Positions 27,210-34,763 of a DNA stretch of 34,763 bases are shown here, in pieces. Source of the stretch: an uncultured Endomicrobiia bacterium (GTDB lineage: Bacteria; Elusimicrobiota; Endomicrobiia; Endomicrobiales; Endomicrobiaceae). Under the pieces are notes generated by a model. That model was not told the origin of the DNA and searched no databases. It saw only the letters and a list, made by a program, of their open reading frames with translations. The stretch covers positions 9,717 through 44,479 of the forward strand of contig CAJOJJ010000004.1 in NCBI GenBank assembly GCA_905234925.1, given 5' to 3'. Position numbers and translations under genes: made by a program. Numbering within the stretch: the stretch's first letter is position 1; every line of letters starts with the position of its first letter.

Positions 27210-27413
27210 AGTTAATAAGCTGAGATAGCTGAGCAGCTGATAAGTTTTCGGCACTTTTTTAATTATGGATTCCCGACAAACAGATTAACGACAGATCTCT
27301 CACTCTCGCTACGCTCGGTTCGAGATGACATAAATGTCACCTTTGGGAATGACACCGCTACGCAGTTTTCGTCGTTTATTGTACATTATACATTTTATAT
27401 TATACATTGTACA

Positions 27414-28076
27414 TTAAATTTTGCTACGCAAAATTTTAATCGTTTCTTTCGGATTTTCAGCAGAGAAAATAAAACTTCCGCTGACCAAAACATCAACACC
27501 GGCATCTATACATATTTTCGCCGTATCAAAGTTTATTCCGCCGTCAACTTCCACTAAACAACTATATTTATTTTCGTCTATAAGTTTTCTGAGCTCGGAA
27601 ATTTTCCCGACCATATCGTGCATAAAACTCTGTCCGCCGAAACCCGGCTCTACAGTCATAACAAGCACCACATCAACAAGAGGCAAAAGTTCGACAATAT
27701 CTTTAACGGGGGTTTTGGGTTTTATTGATATACCTGCTTTTATTCCCGCTTTTTTAATATTTTTAATTAATTCTTTTTTATCACAGTCAACTTCGGCATG
27801 AAATACTATCAAATCGGCACCGGCTTTATAAAAACTTTCCCAATATTTTTCCGGATTTGTTATCATAAGATGTACATCAAAAAACATTTTGGAACATTTT
27901 TTTATGGATTTTACTACTACAGGACCTATAGTTATATTCGGCACAAAATGTCCGTCCATCACGTCTATATGCAGCCAGTCTGCACCGGCATTTTCCACAA
28001 CGGAAATATCCCTGCTTAAGTTTGCAAAGTCTGCAGATAAAATTGACGGAGCTATTAAAATATTTTTCATTATCAA
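27414..28076 (-). CDS. rpe: Ribulose-phosphate 3-epimerase
   Basis: IAPSILSADFANL, HIDVMDGHFVPNITIGP, MTVEPGFGGQSF, EVDGGI, GSFIF. Confidence 0.97.
   Translation of the reverse strand: MIMKNILIAPSILSADFANLSRDISVVENAGADWLHIDVMDGHFVPNITIGPVVVKSIKKCSKMFFDVHLMITNPEKYWESFYKAGADLIVFHAEVDCDKKELIKNIKKAGIKAGISIKPKTPVKDIVELLPLVDVVLVMTVEPGFGGQSFMHDMVGKISELRKLIDENKYSCLVEVDGGINFDTAKICIDAGVDVLVSGSFIFSAENPKETIKILRSKI
27416..27436. repeat. Gene-end triloop palindrome (rpe 3' codons)
   Basis: AAATTTTGC-TAC-GCAAAATTT; translated as KILRSKI, abutting the stop. Confidence 0.85.
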
Positions 28077-29041
28077 TTGAGTTCCTTTTCTTCTATTGAA
28101 ATATTATTAATAAATATTTTTATTTTTGCCTTTCCGTTAAATTTCACGGGAATTGAAATTTTTGTTTTGCTTTCTCTTACGCCGTTAAAAATATCTTTTT
28201 CACCGTTTTCATCACTTAATACAAGACGGACTCTTTTGCTTTCTTTTCCGTCCGGAACAATATATTCAAAAGTCCTTTCTTCCATAGCAAGCTTACTTTC
28301 TTCATTTGCAACATAAAAAATAATTTTTGTATCGGATTTTATTATTTCATCGGCTTCAGGCTTCTGTTTAAAAACGTATCCCGGCTCAGCAAGAGAAGTT
28401 TTATCGGATACGACCTCTACGTCGTAATTTTCCTCAACAGCCCATTTTTTTGCCGCTTCGGCAGGTTTACCTATCCATTCAGGCATCAACACCAAACCAT
28501 CTACAGGAGCACCGTTAGACACCAACAGATTCACGGAAGAATCCTTTTCTATGGTGGAATTCGGTGCAGGGTCCTGGCCGAGAACAATTCCCTCTTCATA
28601 TTTTAAAGAAGCTTTTTTTGTAAGCTCTCCGAGTACCAAACCTAACGAACGCAACGATATTGTAGCCGCCCTGACCGTCTGTCCCTGCAAATCGGGAACA
28701 TAAACTATTTCTCCGCCCTGACTGATGGTAATTCTGATAACTTTACCCTCTTTAACATTCATACCTGCAGGAGGTACCTGTCTGATAACAATTCCTTCGG
28801 GAACATCCTGATTAAATTCCGCACCCTCTTTCATTAATGCAAGTTTTGCCTGAGAAAGCATTTCCAAGCATTCAGTTAAACTTTTCCCCTGTAAATCGGG
28901 AACAAGAACTTCCTCTTTCTCCTGCACAAATGCGGACATTATGATGTTAAAAGAATAATAACCCGCAATCGCAAGAATTACAAGAATAATAAAAGCTTTT
29001 ATACAAAATACAAAAAATTTTTTAATCATTTTCATCCCCAA
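28073..29041 (-). CDS. PASTA-domain membrane-anchored protein
   Basis: N-terminal TM followed by VPDLQGKSLTECLEMLSQAKLALMKEG, VPDLQGQTVRAATISLRSLGLVLGEL repeats. Confidence 0.9.
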   Translation of the reverse strand: MGMKMIKKFFVFCIKAFIILVILAIAGYYSFNIIMSAFVQEKEEVLVPDLQGKSLTECLEMLSQAKLALMKEGAEFNQDVPEGIVIRQVPPAGMNVKEGKVIRITISQGGEIVYVPDLQGQTVRAATISLRSLGLVLGELTKKASLKYEEGIVLGQDPAPNSTIEKDSSVNLLVSNGAPVDGLVLMPEWIGKPAEAAKKWAVEENYDVEVVSDKTSLAEPGYVFKQKPEADEIIKSDTKIIFYVANEESKLAMEERTFEYIVPDGKESKRVRLVLSDENGEKDIFNGVRESKTKISIPVKFNGKAKIKIFINNISIEEKELN

Positions 29042-29044
29042 GAA

Positions 29045-29836
29045 TTATTGTTGTTTAGACGATATAATTTTTATTCCCTCAAGCGTCAGTTCGGGAATAA
29101 CTTCCTCGATATCTTCCATTTCTTTAACCATAAGATACGAAAGCCCGCCGGTTGCGATAACTTTTATTTTATCTTCGTTCATTTCATTTTTTATTCTGTG
29201 AAGAATTTCTTTTACAAGCCCGATATATCCGTAATAAAGACCAGACTGTATTCCCTCAACCGTCGTACGCCCGATAATTTTTACCGGCATACTTAAATTT
29301 ACTTGAGGAAGCTTAGCGGTTTTCTGTGTTAATGCCTCTGCAGAAATTAACGGACCTGCAGTAATTACACCGCCCAAATAACATCCGTTTTTATCTATAC
29401 AGTCAAAAGTTGTTGCCGTTCCGAAATCTATAACTATTGCCGCACTCTTATACCTTTCATAAGCGGCAACGGCATCGGCAATTCTGTCTGCACCGACTTC
29501 TTCCGGATTATTATACTGAAACCTTAATCCGCCGGAATTTTTGCTTGATATGAACAGTGCTTCTTTCTTAAAATATCTTTTAGTCAAATCCGCAAAAACG
29601 TTATCCAGCGACGGCACAACGCTTGCTATTGCAACGGATTGAATCTGTTCTTTTGTTATATCTATTTTGGAATAATAAAAAATATCAAGAATTTTTATTG
29701 CATATTCATCGGCTGTTTTCTTTTTAGATGTTGCAATACGCCAAATCTGAAAAGGTTTATCGTCAATAATATTGTTATTTATTTTGAATAATCCTAAAGT
29801 TATATTAGTGTTACCAATGTCTATAGCTAAAAACAC
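29045..29836 (-). CDS. coaX: Type III pantothenate kinase
   Basis: FLAIDIGNTNITLGLF, GADRIADAVAAYE, VIDFGTATTFDCI, GGVITAGPLISAEAL. Confidence 0.96.
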   Translation of the reverse strand: MFLAIDIGNTNITLGLFKINNNIIDDKPFQIWRIATSKKKTADEYAIKILDIFYYSKIDITKEQIQSVAIASVVPSLDNVFADLTKRYFKKEALFISSKNSGGLRFQYNNPEEVGADRIADAVAAYERYKSAAIVIDFGTATTFDCIDKNGCYLGGVITAGPLISAEALTQKTAKLPQVNLSMPVKIIGRTTVEGIQSGLYYGYIGLVKEILHRIKNEMNEDKIKVIATGGLSYLMVKEMEDIEEVIPELTLEGIKIISSKQQ

Positions 29837-30339
29837 GTTTTGTCTCCTTGGATACCGACTATCAGCGGAAAATCTTCTATTTTAATCTCATAAATTGCTT
29901 CCGGACCTAAATCTTCAAAAGCAATCAATTTAAAACTTTTTACTCTCTCCGCTATCAAAGCACCTACTCCGCCCGTTGCAAGCAAATATATTGCTTTATT
30001 CTTCTTTATTGATTTAACAACTTCATCGCTTCTCTTGCCTTTACCGATAAGAATTTTTACGCCGTTATCAAGAAGTTTCGGTGTATATACATCCATTCTT
30101 GACGATGTAGTAGGTCCGCAAGAACCAATAATTTTATCCGGGGCATTCGGGCATGGCCCGCAGTAATAAATGCAGGCATTTTTTAAATTTATCGGCAAAG
30201 GGTTACCGCTTTCCAAAAGTTCAACAAGCCTTTTGTGTGCTTGGTCTCTTGCCGTATAAATCGTCCCAGACAGTTCTATTCTGTCGCCCGCCGACAATTT
30301 ATCGATATTCTTTATTAATTCTTCTGTCGTTAGTTTCAT
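29827..30339 (-). CDS. Fumarate hydratase class I, beta subunit (C-terminal type)
   Basis: GDRIELSGTIYTARDQAHKRLVELLESG, YYCGPCPNAPDKIIGSCGPTTSSRMD. Start trimmed from 30381 to ATG 30339. Confidence 0.93.
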   Translation of the reverse strand: MKLTTEELIKNIDKLSAGDRIELSGTIYTARDQAHKRLVELLESGNPLPINLKNACIYYCGPCPNAPDKIIGSCGPTTSSRMDVYTPKLLDNGVKILIGKGKRSDEVVKSIKKNKAIYLLATGGVGALIAERVKSFKLIAFEDLGPEAIYEIKIEDFPLIVGIQGDKTCF

Positions 30340-30386
30340 ATTTGTTCTATTATATAATTTGTGTAAAGAATTTACAAACAAAAATT

Positions 30387-31655
30387 CTACAGTTCCAAAC
30401 TGTCAGGATTTAACAAAAAATCTTTTATGTTTATTATTACAATTCCTTCGTCGGTTCTTCTGACAGGCAGCAAAGAATCTTTCACAATCACAATTTTTTT
30501 AAAAGAGTCATGTATTTTTGTTAAAGAGTTTGTTTCCTGTTCCATTTTTTCTTTATTAGGTATAGCATATGCTGTTTGTATATAATATCTTCTGCTTCCT
30601 TGATTACAAACAAAATCTACTTCAAGCTGTTTTTTTTCTTTTTTTTCTTCTTTTTCATTTTTTATATAAACAGTATGCTCTACTATTCCAACATCAACAT
30701 TAAAATCTCTAACTTTCAACTCATTGTAGATAATATTTTCTAATAAATGTTCTTCTTCAATTTGTCTAAAATTTAATCTGGCATTTCTTAATCCGATATC
30801 TGCAAAATAATATTTTGACTGTGCAGATATATATTTTTTCCCTTTAATGTCATATCTTTCAACTTTATCTATTATAAAAGAGTCTATTAAATAATTCACA
30901 TAATTTGATATAGTATTAAAAGACACTTCTTCAAACCCTTCATTTTTAAATCTGTTTGCTATTCTATTTATATTTGTTAAAGAACCTTCAGCTGAAGCCA
31001 ACATATTAATAACATTATCCAACACATCATTTTTCTGCAAATTATTCCTGTTTAAAATATCAGTTATATACGTTTTTTGAAAAAGTTCATTTAAATACTG
31101 AGATTTTAGTTTTTCTGTTTTTTTATCCAAAATCAACGGCATACCACCATAATACAAATAATCATTCCAAGCTTCATCTTTCGTACCTTCGTATGCACTT
31201 AAAAATTCAGAAAAATTTAAAGGCTGTACCCTAACCTCATCACCTCTGCCTCTAAATTCAGTAACGATATCCGATGATAAAAATTTTGAATTGCTTCCCG
31301 TTACATATATATCAACATTTTCCTTTCTTAATAAACCATTTAAAACCGATTCAAAATTATTTACAAACTGAATTTCATCCAACAGGAAATAATACATTTT
31401 TTTATCTTTTATTAAACTTTCAAGATAATCAAATAAAATTAAAGAATCATGATATTTTTTGTTTCTTGGAGAGTCAAAATCTATTTTTACTATATGAGAA
31501 TCATTAACACCTTCTTTTTTTAGATAATCTGAAAATATCGTATTTAACAAATAAGATTTTCCACAACGTCTTATTCCTGTAATTATCTTAACAAGTCCGT
31601 TCTCTTTTCTTTCTATTAATTTATTTAAATAAATAGGTCTTTTTATTTGTTTCAT
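30387..31655 (-). CDS. AAA family ATPase with DUF4143-like C-terminal domain
   Basis: KIITGIRRCGKSYLL Walker A, YYFLLDEIQFVNNFE Walker B, IYVTGSNSKFLSSDI, FRGRGDEVRVQPLNFSEF, C-terminal LEVDFVCNQGSRRYYIQTAY. Confidence 0.92.
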   Translation of the reverse strand: MKQIKRPIYLNKLIERKENGLVKIITGIRRCGKSYLLNTIFSDYLKKEGVNDSHIVKIDFDSPRNKKYHDSLILFDYLESLIKDKKMYYFLLDEIQFVNNFESVLNGLLRKENVDIYVTGSNSKFLSSDIVTEFRGRGDEVRVQPLNFSEFLSAYEGTKDEAWNDYLYYGGMPLILDKKTEKLKSQYLNELFQKTYITDILNRNNLQKNDVLDNVINMLASAEGSLTNINRIANRFKNEGFEEVSFNTISNYVNYLIDSFIIDKVERYDIKGKKYISAQSKYYFADIGLRNARLNFRQIEEEHLLENIIYNELKVRDFNVDVGIVEHTVYIKNEKEEKKEKKQLEVDFVCNQGSRRYYIQTAYAIPNKEKMEQETNSLTKIHDSFKKIVIVKDSLLPVRRTDEGIVIINIKDFLLNPDSLEL

Positions 31656-31661
31656 ATATAC

Positions 31662-31709
31662 TCCACTGAAATTTTTAGAGATATATCTCCTTTTTTTCAG
31701 TGATATTAT
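31662..31709 (-). promoter_or_regulatory. Palindromic leader of the second ATPase gene with -10 box
   Basis: Minus strand TTGACC-N17-TATAAT then CACTGAAA..GGAGATATATCTC..TTTCAGTG just before GGAG-TATAT-ATG. Confidence 0.7.
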
Positions 31710-31780
31710 ACAAAGTATTTTCAGTCAGGTCAATAAAATTTTAAATTACAATACATAAAAATACAAATTTTCATATATAA

Positions 31781-31828
31781 GCCACTGAAATTTTTAGAGA
31801 TATTTCTCCTTTTTTTTCAGTATAATAA
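31781..31828 (-). repeat. Second, degenerate copy of the ATPase leader
   Basis: ACTGAAAAAAAAGGAGAAATATCTCTAAAAATTTCAGTGGCTTATATATG, direct repeat of 31662-31709. Confidence 0.75.
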
Positions 31829-31902
31829 AGTTTTATTTAGAGATAAAAAAATGAGATTGCTTTTATGATACAATCACACTTTTTTGTTATACATTTTACG
31901 TT

Positions 31903-31928
31903 GAAAAACTATATGATTATAGTTTTTC
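31903..31928. repeat. Gene-end palindrome (fumarate hydratase alpha stop)
   Basis: GAAAAACTATA-TGAT-TATAGTTTTTC, 11-bp arms; contains the stop (31909-31911). Confidence 0.85.
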
Positions 31929-32763
31929 TTCTGCAGGAGTGGCACTGGATATTTATTGCAACAGGCATTGAAGCAATATGGCACGGTTTTGTTTCTATAA
32001 ATACTGCCAACGCCGTCGGCATCCCGCCAAGCCCCATCGGGCCGATATTTAATTTATTTATCTCTTCCAAAAGTTCCTGCTCTTTAGTGTTATATTCTTC
32101 TTTAATATTTTTACTGCCGATTTTTCTAAGCAAAGCTTTCTTTGCAAGAAGCCCGACAGAAGCAAAATCGCCACCGATCCCAAGCCCGACAATTACAGGC
32201 GGGCAAGCATTTGCACCTTTTAATTTTATACTTTCAATAACAAAATTTTTTATCCCGTTCCAACCGTCAAGAGGCGTAAGCATTTTTAAAAAGCTTGCAT
32301 TTTCGCTTCCTCCGCCTTTGGCGAGCATTGTAATTTCTATTTTATCGCCGTCAACATAATCAATATAAATATTTGCAGGGGTATTATCTTTAGTGTTTAT
32401 TCTGTTTAATGGGTCTGACACAATGGATTTTCTCAAATAATATTTTGTATATCCGTCAGAGACACCTTTATTTATTGCAGAAAGAATATCACTTTTTTCG
32501 TCATTATCATCGACAACTTCAACATCTCTTCCTATTTTTACAAAAAAGTTTGCGGTACCGGTATCTTGGCACAATGCAATTTTTTTCTCTTTGGCAATTT
32601 TGGCATTTTCAATAATTTGCTTTAAAATATCATCGGAAACGGAATTGTCGTTTTTAATATAAGACGACACGGCATCATAAACATCCTGCGGAAGGTTAAA
32701 ATTGATATCCCCGCAAAGTTCGGACACTTTATTTATAATGGTATCGGTTTTTATTTTTATCAT
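31909..32763 (-). CDS. Fumarate hydratase class I, alpha subunit (N-terminal type)
   Basis: ALCQDTGTANFFVKIG, GVSDGYTKYYLRKSIVSDPLNRINTKDNTPA, MLAKGGGSEN, ACPPVIVGLGIGG. Confidence 0.94.
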   Translation of the reverse strand: MIKIKTDTIINKVSELCGDINFNLPQDVYDAVSSYIKNDNSVSDDILKQIIENAKIAKEKKIALCQDTGTANFFVKIGRDVEVVDDNDEKSDILSAINKGVSDGYTKYYLRKSIVSDPLNRINTKDNTPANIYIDYVDGDKIEITMLAKGGGSENASFLKMLTPLDGWNGIKNFVIESIKLKGANACPPVIVGLGIGGDFASVGLLAKKALLRKIGSKNIKEEYNTKEQELLEEINKLNIGPMGLGGMPTALAVFIETKPCHIASMPVAINIQCHSCRRKTIII

Positions 32764-32845
32764 AACAGTGTGTTAAATTATAGCATTTTTAAAAAATAAT
32801 ATAAAGTAAATAATACAATTATCTCGTATGTTTTATAAAAATTTT

Positions 32846-33193
32846 TTATTTTTTATCAATATTTTTTATTTTATCTTTCAAATATTTTATTTCGATTTCA
32901 TGTCTTTTCAGTTTTTCCTCAAACAAATCCATTCTGGAAATAATATTTTTATCTTCATCTTTTTTTAATGAAGAAGAAAATTTGTTCTCTTCCAAAAAAT
33001 ATGAAATCGGTAAATCTAAAGCCTTTGCTATCTTTTCTATTGATTTTAATGTAGGAACTTTATCTCCTGTTACCCATCTGCTAACCATTGGTCCATCGAC
33101 GTTAATTTTTTTTGCCAAATCTTTTTGAGTAAGTCTTTTTTCAAACAAAGCTTTTCTTAATTGGTCTGCAAGAAAAGTTTTCGCAAATTTCAT
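32846..33193 (-). CDS. XRE-family HTH transcriptional regulator
   Basis: RLTQKDLAKKINVDGPMVSRWVTGDKVPTLKSIEKIAKALDLPISYFL. Confidence 0.92.
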   Translation of the reverse strand: MKFAKTFLADQLRKALFEKRLTQKDLAKKINVDGPMVSRWVTGDKVPTLKSIEKIAKALDLPISYFLEENKFSSSLKKDEDKNIISRMDLFEEKLKRHEIEIKYLKDKIKNIDKK

Positions 33194-33221
33194 ATATATT
33201 TCTCCTTCTAAAATAAAATTC

Positions 33222-33273
33222 TTGACAAATTAATAAAAATAAGTTATAAATATGTCCTAAGAGACATATTTAT
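33222..33273 (+). promoter_or_regulatory. Consensus promoter overlapped by a palindromic operator, between XRE gene and pilin
   Basis: TTGACA-N17-TATAAA; palindrome ATAAATATGTC-CTAAGA-GACATATTTAT (33246-33273). Confidence 0.75.
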
Positions 33274-33327
33274 TGTTTTAACGAACAAAATAATTGTCTT
33301 AAAAATATTATTAAAGATATAAATTTA

Positions 33328-33416
33328 AAGCCGGGCAAGTTAAAGTATACCAAAATTTGTTTACTTTAATTTGTAAAAAGATAAAAACTTTTCCGGAGTC
33401 ATTTATCTCTCGGCTT
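33328..33416 (+). ncRNA. Candidate three-way-junction leader of the pilin mRNA
   Basis: P1 AAGCCG/CGGCTT; P2 CAAGTTAAAGTA/TACTTTAATTTG; P3 GATAAA/TTTATC. Confidence 0.45.
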
Positions 33417-33455
33417 ATTATAGCAAATAAAAAATTATAAAGAAAGGAGAAAATT

Positions 33456-33893
33456 ATGAAAAGATTAAAAGGTTTTACTTTAGTAGAATTGGTAATAACA
33501 ATAGCTATTGTTATTATTCTGTCTGTAATTTCTGTACCTATTTACAGAGGGTATGTTGATAAGGCAAAGATGGCTGAAGTTTATGCCTTAGCAGGAACTA
33601 TTCTTTCAGCACAAAAAAATTATTATTCTGAATATGGATATTTCTATTTTCTTGGTCCTAATTACTATTGGACATCCAATAATATCGACTTAGGTATTGA
33701 TATAAGAGGAAACAAATATTTTACAAGTTTCTTTACTACTGCTCATAATTTAGATATGGCAAAGTATAAATTTTATTCTTACATTATGAAACCGACAGAA
33801 ATACAAGAACCGGGAAAAAGAGTTTTTGGATTTAATTATAACATAACAGAGGGAATACGTTTTGTTGATAGAGATGATACAGGAAATGAATAG
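33456..33893 (+). CDS. Type IV pilin-like protein
   Basis: MKRLKGFTLVELVITIAIVIILSVISVPIYRGYVDKAKMAEVYALAGTILSAQKNYYSEYG; AAAGGAG RBS. Confidence 0.92.
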   Translation: MKRLKGFTLVELVITIAIVIILSVISVPIYRGYVDKAKMAEVYALAGTILSAQKNYYSEYGYFYFLGPNYYWTSNNIDLGIDIRGNKYFTSFFTTAHNLDMAKYKFYSYIMKPTEIQEPGKRVFGFNYNITEGIRFVDRDDTGNE

Positions 33894-33927
33894 TTTATAG
33901 TATGTTTAAAGAATACTCAATAATATA

Positions 33928-33963
33928 AGCAGGGGTAAAACATAGCATTACCCCTGCTTTTTT
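33928..33963 (+). terminator. Rho-independent terminator of the + strand pilin
   Basis: AGCAGGGGTAA-aacatagca-TTACCCCTGCTTTTTT. Confidence 0.9.
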
Positions 33964-33990
33964 ATGATTGTATATTTGTATTTAATACAA

Positions 33991-34016
33991 GAGGCAAGGA
34001 AAAGATTCCCCGCCTC
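33991..34016 (-). terminator. Terminator hairpin of the minus strand pilin
   Basis: Minus strand GAGGCGGGGAATCTTTTCCTTGCCTCTTGT. Confidence 0.6.
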
Positions 34017-34088
34017 TCATATCCAGGAATATTGCTATGTTAAGATTCCCTACATTACATAAAATATATAAGAAAAATTTTTAAAATA

Positions 34089-34757
34089 TTATAACCAAGA
34101 ACTATCTTTTTCTTGTTTATAAATAATTTTCCCACCCAAAGTAATATTATACTGCAACAAAAACATTGTTTTATTTGGAATCATCAATTCTTGCGGAATA
34201 GCCATATAAGAATGAAAATATTTTTTCAAATCATGCTCAGGAGTAGCAGGACCTGCTTGAAACCAAGTAAAATATTTATTTCCTCTGGCATCTATATTAA
34301 GTACCGTATTATTATCCGTCCATTCTCCACCTTCATAACGACCCAAAAAATTTCCATATTCAGAATAATAGGCTTTTTGTGCAGAAAGAATTGTTCCAAA
34401 CAAAGCATAAGCTTCCGATATTTTTGCTTTATCGACGTATCCCCTGTAGATTGGTACTGAGATTACTGATAAGATAATAACGATGGCAATTGTGATTACA
34501 AGTTCTACCAATGTGAAAGCGGCACGGCTAAAAGGTGTTTTATTAACATCAACAGAACAAACTGCAGATCTCTCGTCGCTTCGCTCACTCGAGATGACAG
34601 GAATGTCTATTTCGGGAATGACAGATGAACTACAACGACACCGGATTGCCACGCCGACTTCGTTGCCTCGCAATGACAACCTGTTTTGGTTGTTGTCGTT
34701 TGTTGTACATTGTACATTATACATTGTACATTTTTGTTTCCTTTCAAGGTTTTTCAT
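34089..34757 (-). CDS. Type IV pilin-like protein with ~70-residue repeat-derived insertion in the leader
   Basis: MKNLERKQ + repeat-encoded segment + SRAAFTLVELVITIAIVIILSVISVPIYRGYVDKAKISEAYALFGTILSAQKAYYSEYG. Confidence 0.8.
   Translation of the reverse strand: MKNLERKQKCTMYNVQCTTNDNNQNRLSLRGNEVGVAIRCRCSSSVIPEIDIPVISSERSDERSAVCSVDVNKTPFSRAAFTLVELVITIAIVIILSVISVPIYRGYVDKAKISEAYALFGTILSAQKAYYSEYGNFLGRYEGGEWTDNNTVLNIDARGNKYFTWFQAGPATPEHDLKKYFHSYMAIPQELMIPNKTMFLLQYNITLGGKIIYKQEKDSSWL
34530..34733. repeat. Cluster of dispersed repeat modules within the pilin leader
   Basis: TGTACATTGTACATTATACATTGTACA; GGATTGCCACGCCGACTTCGTTGCCTCGCAATGAC; CTCTCGTCGCTTCGCTCACTCGAGATGAC. Confidence 0.8.
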
Positions 34758-34763
34758 AGCATT

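Noticed and set aside
27185-27254. 23-residue N-terminal extension of the MltD-like ORF
   Set aside because: It is translated from repeat modules; the internal ATG at 27185 starts a clear signal peptide.
1-34763. CRISPR arrays, tRNA and rRNA genes
   Set aside because: No regularly spaced direct repeats and no tRNA- or rRNA-like sequence recognised by eye; tRNAscan-SE/Infernal would be needed for certainty.

Overview
AT-rich bacterial chromosome segment. The lineage is tentatively Elusimicrobiota/Endomicrobia-like, judged only from protein style and not verified. Almost all genes are on the minus strand. The housekeeping core is argG-argD, pgeF, a dcw block (ftsZ-ftsA-ftsQ-ddl-murB-murC), aroK-aroC, radA, mlaD, mlaF, ybaK, proB, an mltD-like transglycosylase, rpe, a PASTA protein, coaX and a two-subunit fumarate hydratase. 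Accessory content is an AbiE-type toxin-antitoxin pair, two DUF4143-type AAA ATPases, an XRE regulator and three type IV pilin-like genes that share an N-terminus. The most unusual content is non-coding: (1) many short perfect palindromes, mostly with a 3-nt loop and gene-specific arms, that overlap or abut stop codons; (2) at least four copies of a ~110-135 bp two-stem element whose stems differ while the unpaired strands are conserved; (3) a ~280-nt pseudoknot-like structured RNA candidate with its own consensus promoter; (4) a modular intergenic repeat vocabulary that has entered coding sequence in frame (murB, a prepilin leader, the aroK C-terminus); (5) two ATPase cassettes with their own promoters, each separating partner genes of a conserved operon (murC|murB and fumA|fumB). 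All statements come from reading the sequence by eye. No database search or folding program was run.
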